Positions 35,446-47,381 of a DNA stretch of 64,000 nt are shown here, piece by piece (the stretch's first letter is position 1; each line of letters begins with the position of its first letter). The DNA comes from Mesorhabditis belari (lineage: Eukaryota; Nematoda; Chromadorea; Rhabditida; Rhabditidae), in assembly GCA_958450365.1 (NCBI GenBank), contig CAUEEP010000757.1, forward strand, positions 987,501 to 1,051,500, written 5' to 3'. The translations under genes and the position numbers were made by a program. The notes under the pieces are model-generated. The model made no database searches and was not told where the DNA came from. It saw nothing but the letters and a program-made list of their open reading frames with translations.

Positions 35446-38400
35446 CTTTTCATTTTTGTGTGATTCGATTTTGCTACATATTTGTTGCTTGCTTTAAGAT
35501 TGTATCTTTATTTTTTGTCTAGATTTGCCTCAAGTTTTTTGTTTTTTTATATACGGGTTTGTTGAGTAAAATTGGTGATAGTTTTGAACGGTATGCTTAA
35601 CCGAACCGAACCGAAGGTTTTTAGTGTTCGACATACACTTGAAAGAACAAATTGCAACAGCAGTAAACCAGAGGGGGGTACATAATAGTAATAGGATAAA
35701 CCGCTCTTCTCACCATATAAGGCACTAACGCACAATCAGAAATAATTTTTGAAGGCACCACCTGGGTTCGGAAACAAGAAACCTAAATATTTTAACATTA
35801 CTCTACCAGATCGACTTTGTTTTTGAGCGAAAGACGCTGTGCGGCGGCGTAATCGCTCGAATTTAATCTTGACGCTTTGATAAAATTTCTAGAATAAGCC
35901 ACAATGAGTCACATGTTTTGAGTCATTTTGCATGCTCGTGAACAGATAATTCGATCTTGAAAAGGCGAAATATTGTTGTTTTTCACACAAATTCTATATC
36001 TGAGCTGATCCTTAAATCGAGACATTCGATCACCAAAATCTGCAATTCATTTAGCAGATTCTTATTTTGAGATTTCTTCAGAAGTTTCGGTCGTATAATG
36101 TGCAGTAAATTGAAAGGTCCAAAAAAAGGTGTTTGGCATTCTTCTTGATTCCAGTTCTGGCAAACATAGCTTTAAGCTCATTGCTTCAAGGCTAATATCT
36201 AAATTAGTCATTTCTGGGTAATTTTCAGAATCAAACTCCATTGGCATAAAACGAAGAAGAGTCGTTTGTGTCAAAGTGTCAAGTCGATTGTGTCAAATGG
36301 TGGCTGGAATGAGACGCTCACAAATGAGAATAATGCATTTGACGATTGACATTTCATTGTAGACAAAATGTTTAGCCATTGTATAATTGGATCAGAAAGT
36401 CGAGAAAAGTCGCAAGATTCCAGTAAATCACTGAAACAAAAGATTTTTTGGCCCCTAGGGCCTTCCAAAAATTGCGCTGACACCCATATTTCAGGGCAGA
36501 AAGCGACGGGTAATTGGTATCAGTTTTCAACCAGCAATAAACGCACCTCGGCTAGGCCTCATTGGTCACGTTATCGCCTCTGCGCAAAGCTGATTTCAGG
36601 GGGGAAAGGGAAGGGTATAGGGGAAAGGGCTTGTGCCAGAAAGCGAGTGATTACGCCGTCGCACCGAGAACGCTTGGCTAGTACACAGACCTTTTACTGG
36701 TAAAAGGAAAAGAGCATTCTATTACAATAATCTTCCATCTAGCTTCATATTTTGTAGTTTTCTAAAATAAGTTGTTTTTAGAAAATGGATTAGAGAGGAA
36801 TCACTCTACTCACCTCCACATACGGACAGGTCTATGTAGTCGTTCTCATAACTTGCCATGACTCTGTTTTGAAAGCTAAATTTAGTCTAGCTGTTTTTCA
36901 ACAGGTTTAGAATAGGAAATGGAAAAGAGGTGAACATCAGTTTTTTTCAAAACTCCTTTGTTAGTTGAAAATTTTGGTGCCAATTTTGATGGTCTATTGT
37001 GAAAAGAGCAACCAACAAGGGAGGAAAGGAAGGGGTATAAGGAAAGGGACTATGCCAGAAAGATAAAGAACGCTCAAAGGAGCCACCACATTATGCTGGG
37101 GCCTTAGTTATTAAGACTGACTCTTAGCTAGCTATTACAGGTGACAATCGAGACTAACATCGATTACGACAGTTCTCGAAAATACAGTACCGAACAAAAA
37201 TATATGAAGCTCCGGTTTTTTTTGCCCAACTTTGAAGCACTATAACCGAGAACTGTAGATTGGAGTCTATAAGTGTTATAGTGCTTCTGAAAGTTTGAAA
37301 CGAGATCTGAATGCTTGTCATTTGAGAAGGGATAATAATTCTTGATGAATTGAAGCTGTGAAAGCTTCCAATTTCAATTTGTCCCGCTTTTTCAAGGGGA
37401 CTTCCAAAAATTCATTGATACTCATAATTGTTCGTCTGCACGGAAATCTTTAGTAAAAGGCGAAAGATTTTCTCGGTCAAATGCAGACGAACCAGAGATA
37501 GGAGAAGGGGGAAGGGAAGGGATATAAGGGAAAGGAGTATGCCAGAAAGAGAGCGATTAGAACGCGCGCAAAGAACGCTCAAAGGACCACTTAACAAGTT
37601 TATTACCAACATTTTCACAATTACGTTTTTTATTATAAAGAGCGTTCTAGTTTTCGCGCATTCGGGAAGCATTAGCAACAGTGGAAGGTCACTAGAGTGG
37701 CACTAAATTTCTTTGAAAGTTGCACTTGGCTAGAATTCTAAACTAGGTCGATATTTCGAATTGCTTATTTTGAAATTTTGGCCACATAATGCGCAGTAAA
37801 CACAATTAGTAAAACTGATTAAAACCGACAACGCAAGATTGTCAAAGCATTGATTTCCTCTCAACTCGGGAATGAGAACAATGCATTGCCTGGGGTAACA
37901 CTAATGCACTAATATCAAAAGGCTCTTTGCGTGTTCGATTTGTTCTGGGTGCGATGGCGTAATCACTCGCTTTCTGGCACACACCCTTCCCCTATACCCT
38001 TCCCTTTCCTCCCTCAAATCAGCTTTGCGCAGAGGCGATAACGTGACCAATGAGGCCTAGCCGAGGTGCGTTTATTGCTGGTTGAAAACTGATACCAATT
38101 ACCCGTCGCTTTCTGCCCTGAAATATGGGTGTCAGCGCAATTTTTGGAAGGCCCTAGGGGCCAAAAAGTGCTTTTATTTCAGAGTTTTGTGGGAATCTTT
38201 GTGTGAGTTTTCTGGACTTTCTGATCCAATTATACATTTTGTCTACAATGAATGGTGAATTGAAGACACAAATTTATTAGCTCAAGGCTGTGAAATGGAC
38301 AGAATTGGTGATTTGAGACAGACACATGAATAACTTATTGTGAGATAAAAAAAGTTTTAAAATTAATATTTTCTGATTTTGTGAATCTACGATCGATCGT

Positions 38401-39202
38401 GCGCTATAACACAAGTTCAGAAAATTCACACAAATCTCTTACATAAAAGCACCCAATAGGTAACGGTCGAACTTTGGATAGCATCAGCATCCTTGCAAAT
38501 TTTGTCCCGCTTTTGCAAGGGGACTTCCAAAAATTGACATATACTCATAATTGTTCGTCTGCACGGAAATCTTTAGTAAAAGGCGAAAGATTTTCTCGGT
38601 CAAATGCAGACGAACCAGAGACAGGGAGGGGAGGAAAGGAAGGGGTATAAGGAAAAGGAGTATGCCAGAAAGAGAGCGATTACGGGTCGGAACAAAGAAC
38701 GCTCCCAGGAGCTACCACATTATACTTGGGCCTTGGCTATTAAGACTGACTCTTAACTAGCTATTACAGGTGACAATTGAAAGAGTTCTCGAAAATACAG
38801 TACTGAAGAAGTTCCGGTTTTATTCCCCAACTTTGAAGCACTATAAATCGAGAACTATAGATTGGAGTCTATAAGTGATTCTGAAAGTTTGAAACAAGTT
38901 CTGAATGCTTTTTGAAAAACAAAATAAACCTTGAATTTCATTTTTATGAAAAGAAGTTTATTGGAAAACCATTTTATACCTTATCTTTTTTGTTTAGATG
39001 CAAAAATTAATTTATTTTTGGGAATTTTCTTGTCAAAATTTTAGATGCACTGAAATGAAATTTGTGCTTTATTTTGGGGAAATCAAGCACGCTTTTCATA
39101 AAAGATTTATTACAATTTACATCATTAAACTATAAAAATGGAAACTAAGTTATGAAAAAATCAAATCTTTTGTAAGACAGACACTAAAAAGTCGCTTTTT
39201 CT
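35446..39202. other. Duplicated repeat zone, left part
   Basis: No gene recognised. Two repeat families alternate. Family I copies at about 36440-36700 and 37930-38170 contain gcgataacgtgaccaatgag, aaactgataccaattacc and ccctaggggcc. Family J copies at about 37380-37600 and 38500-38720 contain ggaaatctttagtaaaaggc between inverted gttcgtctgca ends. The block 37030-37330 is repeated at 38640-38915, and 37590-37960 is repeated inverted at 44290-44650. The GC-richer junctions read gccagaaagcgagtgattac. Confidence 0.6.
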
Positions 39203-40482
39203 TTAGAAAACTCTCAAAATTGAGGCAATAATTAGAAACAGAGCAAAGAAAAGCTTCGTTTCTTTGACGGAGTTGCACAAATTCCCCTCACAACAATACC
39301 TTGTCCATTTCACATCTTTCCGCGTTTGTGGATCTTGGACTTTCACCGTATCCTTGCCCGCGCTCTGAAAGGATTCAATTATAAGGGACCGCACAACGTT
39401 TTGTGGTTTTGTGTATTTTCTTAATTTATAGTATGATTATTAAAATTCACATTAGTATGATTGTTTCAGGAATGGTGAAAGCGTCTCCAACGACAATCGA
39501 CCTGAACCTTCCGATTTCATCTCGTTTCTGGTGGCCACCCCCACCCGATCTTAATCCATTGAATTACCTGTCTGGGGTCTTGAAGCAGGGTATGAAAACC
39601 ACAAAAATATCGAAAGTTTGAAGAAGGCGCCATCAAAGCATGGGATACCCCGATGAGCCGGCAACGCGTTGCAGGCCGCTGAATGCCGATGGAGGCAAAT
39701 TTTAATTAATTGTTATTTTGTTACTCTTATATGTTGAAGAAAGATTTTAAGTTAACTTTTCGAGTGGATTGCATATTTGGTTAGCTGGCCTTTCTGTGTT
39801 GCGGTAATTTTGGCACCCAGTATTATAGGCAATCAATGTCCAGGAGTTATCTCAACTTCCAGAAAATCGAGTTTACTTTAGGTTTTATAAACTATTAGCA
39901 ACTATTTAAACCCTTTAAACTATCCATATCCCATTATCAGAAAGGATTCAGGTATAGAAAGTCCTCTAGTTTACCCTTTAGATTAATAAATTGCCTCTAG
40001 TCCTCTGCTTTCTAAATTTATACATTATTTTGAGAATGAAGAACACGCTTTTACCATCAGAAATTTATATGAGTAAACTGTAGAGATGGATTTGCATATA
40101 CAGTAACTTATAGCTCATTTGCAAATCTTTGAAAAACATACATTACAAACAAAAGCATTTTTCGGATCATCATCACATCCACAATCCCATCCAATTGCTG
40201 CCGCTGTGCCGACCTAAATAAAAAATAATATGTATGAAAACAAAAAAAACCAAGTTTTTTTGATTGTTTTCTTTACCTTGCCAACAGATTTTATACAGAA
40301 ATTGCAATCGTCACCACACTCGGTTGTGTCTTTCTAAATTTGTAACAATCAAAATCGCTAACTAATTAAATTTTCACCTCTAGCGTATGAGAATTTCCCT
40401 TTCCCAGACGTTCATCATAGTAACATTGAATAGACAAAGAAACACCAATTAAAGCGCAAAAAATGAGAGCATTTTTAAACAT
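39203..40482 (-). CDS. Ly-6/three-finger-like secreted or GPI-anchored protein
   Basis: Exons 40482-40378, 40333-40277, 40213-40142 and 39364-39203 (131 residues, phase 0 throughout). A signal peptide (MFKNALIFCALIGVSLS) is followed by IQCYYDE, ECGDDCNFCIKS, WDCGCDDD, FVCN and YCCEGNLCNS, ten cysteines ending in the CC...LCN signature of Ly-6/uPAR-type folds. The C-terminus is hydrophobic (LFFALFLIIASILRVF), as expected for a GPI-anchor signal. Such nematode proteins act at the cell surface, some modulating receptors; the partner here is unknown. Intron 3 (about 780 bases) holds a Tc1/mariner transposase remnant. Confidence 0.8.
39517..39705 (+). pseudogene. Tc1/mariner transposase remnant
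   Basis: On the + strand a short frame reads FWWPPPPDLNPLNY, the conserved segment preceding the last catalytic acid of Tc1/mariner transposases. After a frame change, further recognisable pieces follow (KNIESLKKA, then around KAWDTP, MSRQRV). Several frameshifts make it non-functional. It lies in an intron of the Ly-6-like gene on the opposite strand. Confidence 0.7.
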
Positions 40483-41001
40483 GATTTATGAAGACAAAGG
40501 GAAAAATAGTCTAGTAGCTTAAAAAGTGAAATGCGCTCAAAGCTATCAAAAGCTATCAAAGTGATAAAAATTAATGCTATTAAGAAAAGGAAAGGATTTA
40601 AAATGCTGAGCGGATGCGTTTCGAGATAAAATTTTATGGATCGAAGAATTCTTTGTGAAAATTTGCACTCAAATATCAAAGCTTTCAGTGTGAATGGAAG
40701 TTTGGGCCAAAAAAATTCTCATACGCTTGTTTCCAGGACTTGATCCGGATAGATTCAAAAGTGATCAAAACGATAAATTTACCCAGATCCAAATTTTGAG
40801 TCTAGTAAAATTGTCGAACTTATCAACTACTGAATTTGTCGATGATCAACTTTAGATTCGAATCAACTGAGCTCAAGGAAAGTCTGAAAAGCTCACAGAG
40901 CACATTTAGGAGATTCTGATCCTTAGCTTTACAACTTTGTGCATTTTCAAATAGCTACAAGTGACGACTTTTCAACTTTTATTACATTTACTGACCTGTA
41001 A

Positions 41002-41127
41002 TTACTGTCTTGTATCAATCCACAATGAAATTGGAAGAAACAATGAGAGCAAAAGAAGAGAAATCCCCAAAATTCCGCAAAATCCGAGCACCAAATAGCA
41101 ACACCATTTTTGATTGACTTTGCGAGA
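41002..41127 (-). other. Isolated transmembrane-encoding exon candidate
   Basis: After an acceptor (AAATTTCAG) the minus strand reads SRKVNQKWCCYLVLGFCG and a hydrophobic run (ILGISLLLLSLFLPISLW), stopping at IDTRQ*. A GTAATT donor just before the stop would allow continuation. The pattern recalls N-termini of CD36-type scavenger receptors, but no following exons were found, so it may be a gene relic. Confidence 0.3.
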
Positions 41128-41635
41128 CTGAAATTTGAGTTGAAAATTGACGAATCAGATTATTGTTATTGTTATTATTATTACGCTCACTCTAGTACAG
41201 CATGTTTCTTCAATCACTTCTTTTTCTTATTCTTTTACAACATCAAGCTGGATCTTGCTTTTTGGCATTAAAAGGTCTGTTCTCTTTGTGTAGCCAGATG
41301 CTCTCTGTGCGGCGGCGCAACCACTCACTTTCTGGCACACAGCCTCCCCGCATATGGCCACCATTCCCTTCCCTAATCAGCTTTGCGCAGGGGCGATAAC
41401 GTGACCAATGAGGCTTAGCCGAGGTGCGTTTATTGCTGGTTGAAAACTGATACCAATTACCCGTCGCTTTCTGCCCTGAAATATGGGTGTCAGCGCAATT
41501 TTTGGAAGGCCCTAGGGGCCAAAAAATCTTTTGTTTCAGTGATTTACTGGAATCTTGCGAGTTTTCTGTACATTCTGATCCAATGATACATTTTGTCTAC
41601 AATGAAATGTGAATTCAAGACACAAATTTATTAGC

Positions 41636-42438
41636 TCAAGGCTGTGAAATGGACGGAATTGGCAATTTGACACAGACAAAAGAGAACCATTGTGACTGTT
41701 GCTTACACAATTCTAACTTCCATTGTTGATCTTTTGCATCCAGATACGCACAATCACTTTGAGTGTCATCTAAAAAATGGGTATTCAAGGTGTTATGTAT
41801 CAGAAATGCTCACTTGTTTGCGCGAATCGTTGAAAATCGAATGGAGTCCCGTCAGTCCATTTCCATTGTCCATCAGCACCTTTTTGAGCTCCAAGCCACC
41901 ATCGAGTGTCTCCAGTTATGTCTGAAACGAGGTTCCAAATTATGAACTCTAGAGAAATTCGAAGGTTTTTATATTTCAAATTTACTTACTTGCAAAGATT
42001 TGTGCATAGAGGGCATTCTCGTATCCACTGTGAATCGAAGGCAAATTTCCGGAAAGCTCTTGACTGCAATCGTCTTTTGCCCAACTCCATGGAGCTAAAT
42101 GAATAAATGGAAAGGTTTCGAATGAGAATTCTTATATTTCGGACAGTTTTCAACCTTTACTCAACTTTTCTCGATCCTCAACAGATTTTTGAAGCAAAAG
42201 TAATTTGGTCAAAGGATTTGACTATTCAAATATTGTACTGGATCTCGAAAAGATTTGATTGAGAAGCTTGAAAGGTATTCTTATTGATTTTTAATAACTT
42301 TATCAAATCGAACGGACCATAGGCTTTCAGCCAACGCCAACAAATCTTCAAATCAGCTTGGTATGTGTAAGTAGGCGAACATTTCGGATCGGCCGCAAGA
42401 AGGAATGGAATCAAAAGCAAACCGAGCAGTGATTTCAT
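41636..42438 (-). CDS. Secreted C-type lectin
   Basis: Exons 42438-42318, 42094-41990, 41921-41814 and 41769-41636 give 155 residues with agreeing phases. A signal peptide (MKSLLGLLLIPFLLA) is followed by one C-type lectin domain: KICWRWLKAY, APWSWAKDDCSQ, GNLPSIHSGYENALYAQ, TRWWLGAQKGADGQWKWTDG, then SDCAYLDAKDQQW and FVCVKLPI. These match the expected W/C/SIHS/WTDG/C-x-C order. The classic EPN or QPD sugar-coordinating triplet is not visible, so Ca2+-dependent sugar binding is doubtful. AATAAA overlaps the region just after the stop (41627-41632). The 3' end and UTR recur in partial form at 38251-38317 and 43895-43945 within the neighbouring repeats. Confidence 0.85.
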
Positions 42439-45400
42439 TTTCGAGAAAATAAGAAATCAATCTTGAATGCTTGTTCACCCAACAAGGAAAAGGTTTGCGC
42501 TTTGATTTCGCGATAAAAAATTATGGACGAAAAGGAGGGGACGAAAAGGAGGACACTTCTGTCATACTTTTCTCTAAAGTACAGACAAAATTCTGCACAA
42601 TCAGGGAAAGTGAAATTATGTTTTTTATACTTTTTGTTGGGTAGATACTAGCATAAGCAGAATTCTCGAAAATTTTTGAACATTTCGTGAAGCTTTTGAT
42701 CAAAAATAGGTATTTTGAGGGTGTCACTCTTCCGAAACAAAGCCAATTTTCGTTCACCTTCTGTGGTCAAAAGAAATAGCACGCATTGTAATTAGAATTT
42801 GTACAGAACACTTCTAATTCCGGGCTACAGGGTGGCTGGAGGCAAAAACTGAAGCTATATTCAGATGCCAACGAAAAACAGCATAATAAAAGTCATTTAA
42901 AAAACTCTGAAATGCTTTGTGCAAAGAGAGAGATTTCCTTTCCAATGAACTCTTGGCTTTTTGGCATTGTAAACATTTTTTCTTAGATAATTTCAGCTTT
43001 TTAAACTTATTATTAATATTAAAATCCGAAACAGAAGCTTTTTTGACTACAATTGAAATGACCTGTTTCTATTTGTTCAGTTTAAATTTAATCATATCTA
43101 TTTTTACGTAAATGTTTAACTTTATTGTCAACCTTTCTTTCTACTGTGTCAAAATTATAAATAACTTTTCCCTTTTGCTTTTGTTTTCGTTTCAGCTTGT
43201 CAAGCTCAGTGGAACCTGTTTCAAATTGAATTGAATTTATTCGTTTAGTTAAAAAATTGTTCTTGGTGAACTTGTTATTTTTGGAAAATGGATATGAAAT
43301 CTCTTAGTTTTATATAACTTATTCAACGATTACTTTAATCAAAGGTACAAATCTATTCACTTTATGGATAGTCATTAGTTTTATCAGCATCAGCAAGCAC
43401 AGATGGCAGATGCTGAACGCGAGCCTAGAGCAAGTTAAGTCCTCGATCAGCCTTTGCGCCTTTGAGTCATAAATCATGGTCATCAAAATCATTTGCAGAC
43501 ATTCTAAAGTGTAAATAGATATTACTGTATTAGAGTGCCATCTTGCTTTTGCGTATTAAAAGATCTGTTCTCTTTGTGTAACCAGATGCTCTCTGTGCGG
43601 CAGCGTAATCACGCGCTTTCTGGCACACGCCCTTTCCCTATACCCTTCCCTTTCCTTCATGAAATCAGCTTTGCGCAGGGGCGATAACGTGACCAATGAG
43701 GCTTAGCCGAGGTGCGTTTATTGCTGGTTGAAAACTGATACCAATTACCCGTCGCTTTCTGCCCTGAAATATGGGTGTCAGCGCAATTTTTGGAAGGCCC
43801 TAGGGGCCAAAAAATCTTTTGTTTCAGTGATTTACTGGAATGTTGTGAGTTTTCTGTACATTCTGATCCAATTATACATTTTGTCTACAATGAAATGTGA
43901 ATTCAATCGACGGAATTGGCAATTTGACACAGACAAAAGAGAACCCTTGTTCCAAAGCCCTAGGGGCCAAAAAAGGGTTTCATTTCGAGATTTGGTGAAA
44001 GCTTGACCCCAGTACAGAATAATCCAGATTAGAAAATCCAAAAAATTACAGAAAAGAGTAAACCTCCGAAATGAAACCCTTTCTGGCCCTTAGGGCCTTC
44101 CAAAAATTGCGCTGACACCCATATTTCAGGGCAGAAAGCGACGGGGAATTGGTATCAGTTTTCAACCAGCAATAAACGCACCTCGGCTAGGCCTCATTGG
44201 TCACGTTATCGCCTCTGCGCAAAGCTGATTTCAGGCAGGAAAGGGAAGGGTATAGGGAAATGGCGTGTGCCAGAAAGCGAGCGATTACACAGTTGCAGCG
44301 AGAACAAATCGAACCGCAAAGAGCCCTTTGATATTAGTGCATTAGTGATACCCCAGGCATTGTTGGCAATGCATTGCATGGTGCAATGCAATGCACCTTG
44401 CATTGTCTGTTTTAATCAGTTTTACTATTTGTTTACTGAACATTATGTGACCGAAACTCCTGAAGAAATCTCAAAATAAGAAATTCGAAATTTGCTCGAT
44501 CAATATCGACCTAGTTTAGAATTCCTTTCAACTTTCAAAGAAAATTAATGTCCTTCAACTTAATGACCTTCAACTATAGTTAATGCTTCTCGAATAAGTG
44601 AAAACTAGAACGCTCTTCATAATAAAAAACCTAATTGTGAAAATGTTGATAAGAAACGAATGTGTTCTTGTTTAGATCAAGAGCAAGCTGACAGTTCATG
44701 TGCAATCGTTTACTGTGTTCTTGGATAATGTTCTTGCTTCCCGATACAAAGCTATTAATTTGCACAAACAAACAATTGCAGAGTGAAAAACGAAAAACAA
44801 CCACAACGTCAGTTTGACACAAATTGTAAAATATTCCAGTGTGCCGAATACATCTCAATCTATTGTTGTACACTCGATGAAACTACCGAGAACTCGATCC
44901 ACTCCCTCTTGAAATAAACAATGCACAAGAAAATCTCGATGCCAAGTTTACAGCCACAAAGCATTCCCAGAAAATACTATCGTTTCTTTTACGATATATT
45001 TTACTGTCTCTTGCGATATCCAGTGGAATTCCCTTTAGTGTCCTTCTATTTCTCCGTTCTTGGAACTTTTATTTTTTTGTTGAAAAATCTACTCGAATCT
45101 TTCCCGTTTTTCTGCCACCATAATTTTTTTTTGAAGTATTTGTTGAACTTGAAGAACTATTGCCAATCAATTTTCCCCAATTCACTACAGAAAGTATTTG
45201 CAAAAAATAGCATACACTTGTTAAGTGGCCCCTTGCAGGGTTCTTTGTGCACGGACGTAATCACTCGCTTTGTGGCAAAGCGCCTCAGCTTATAGCGAAC
45301 CCTTCCCTCCCTTTTCACATCTCTGGTTCGTCTGCATTTGACCGGGAAAATCTTTCGCCTTTTACTAAAGATTTCCGTGCAGACGAACAATTATGAGTAT

Positions 45401-47381
45401 TAACGAATTTTTGGAAGTCCCCTTGCAAAAGCGGGACAAAAATTGGTAAGATGACGGGCATTTGAAAGGCGTTAGATATTGTAATTCCAACAATTTTGCT
45501 CATACAAAAGGCTCATAAACGGCTTCTTTCTGACTTAAAGTTGAAAATCTGGGTGAAACAAACGGTTCCGTAAATTCTATTCAATGAAGGGACAAAAATT
45601 CACGGTTGCTCCCGTGGTTTTCGTCCAAGAATTGAATTGAACCATTTGCAAACCTCTATACCTAACTTCAAACTCATCGCTTCCACTATTCTTTTATTTT
45701 GTACCATGGTGTGATCAAGACGTAAGATTACTTAGAAATCAGATTCAAAGATATTCAAAGATTTTAAGTAGCAGAAGATTAGACTCTTAATGAACAAGTG
45801 CTCTTTGTGCGGGCGCGTAATCGCTCGCTTTCTGGCAAAGGGCTTCCAGGTATAGGGATCCCTTTCCCCTTTTCACATCTCTGGTTCGTCTGCATTTGAC
45901 CGAGAAAATCTTTCGCCTTTTACTAAAGATTTCCGTGCAGACGAACAATTATGAGTATTAACGAATTTTTGGAGGTCTCCTTGCAAAAGCGGGACAAAAG
46001 TTGGTAAGATGACGGGCATTTGAAAGGCGTTAGATATTGTAATTCCAACAATTTTGCCAAAAACGAGTACTAGAAGTTTGCAGAAGATTGCAATGCTTTG
46101 GTTTCAAATCAAATAACAATAAAATTTTGGTCTCAACCGACAAGTCTTTGTGCCAAATATCTACTTCCACCAATATTCAAGCACTAAATCCATCAGTCTC
46201 AAATAAAGGATCACATCCGAACTGTAAAGTACTTGCTGTTTCTGCAAAGGGAAGAAAAATTTGTTTTCCGATGCCATTTTTCATGTCAGAGATTTCTTAT
46301 CAACAATCGGAAGTCGAAACGCAAAAGTTTGCTCTTTGTTGGTTGCTCTTTTCACAATGGACCATCAAAATTGGCGCCATTTTCAACTAAAAAAGAAATC
46401 CATTTAAACATTTTAAAGCAAAATCAAATATAAAACATTAAAAGATAAAAAATATAAAAGAGGTGCCTGGTTTTACGGAGATTGGTGGATCTGAGTTGGG
46501 ATAATTTTGATCTAACTTAAAATTTAAAGGGCTGCTTTCTTATGTATGTATTTCTAGCAAATGTACATCGGTCTTCACATGCAATTCATGGCATTCAAGT
46601 TCAACAAAAACAATTAAAAAGGTGATGGGAATCAAAGACAAAAATGAGCATAGAAATAGAAGCTGGAAAAGGCTCTTCGCATAGCCAAAACTCTATTTGT
46701 ATTTTGTCGGTGATGTGCTTAAATTGTTGTTGCCTTTTATGGTTGGTTACTTAATCAATTTATGAAATCTCATTTAGTGGCATGATTTTCTTCATGACAA
46801 GAGACGAAATAATCATCTAGCATTACAGATGATCACTGTGAAATAAAGAAAAAGCATGAGAAGAAAAAGAAATGTTTCTTTCAGTGAAAAACTCTTCAAA
46901 CACTCTTTGTTTCTTGAAGTAAAGTGAAAAGAAATTCAAGTTGTTTTTGGACAATGAATATCAGTGTTTAATGTTTTTTTTAAAACCAATCTACACACAA
47001 AAGTCGACTGAACACGTGAATAGACACATACAACAGGGAAAGAGTTTTAAAATAGCCTCTTTCCCCTGAGACAACAGGTGATTCGTATCTCTACTTTCAT
47101 CCCTTTCATTCCTTATCTCTCAATGGTGAAAATGTTGATTCTTTGAACTGAAATCTTCCGGGGACAAGAGAAAAAAAAGACCATTTTCATTGCCAACTAT
47201 TCATTTCGTCGAAAATGAAATCAAAATTGCCTCAATTGCGTCAACCATATGGATTTCGTCGCTCTTCTCGGAGCCCAGGTGGGGACTATAAATGGATCGC
47301 AAATCGTAACTTTTTCAAAGCTTTCAAAGCTTTCAAATCTTTCCATATTATTTCTTTTTAATATTGAACTTGTTTAGAAAC
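42439..47381. other. Duplicated repeat zone, right part
   Basis: No convincing gene. Family I copies: about 43570-43815 and, inverted, 44080-44290; another copy at 41290-41530 lies downstream of the lectin stop. Family J copies: about 45240-45440 and 45800-46010. The stretch 44290-44650 is an inverted copy of 37590-37960. Palindromic gcattgcatggtgcaatgca lies near 44372. About 46050-47380 is AT-rich with nothing recognised. Confidence 0.55.

Noticed and set aside
40700..41000. Continuation of the transmembrane exon at 41002-41127
   Set aside because: No open segment with matching phase and splice sites was found before the Ly-6-like gene begins.
44921..45295. 124-codon open frame on the + strand
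   Set aside because: Low-complexity, Phe/Leu-rich composition, no start context or family motif, and it runs into a family J repeat copy.
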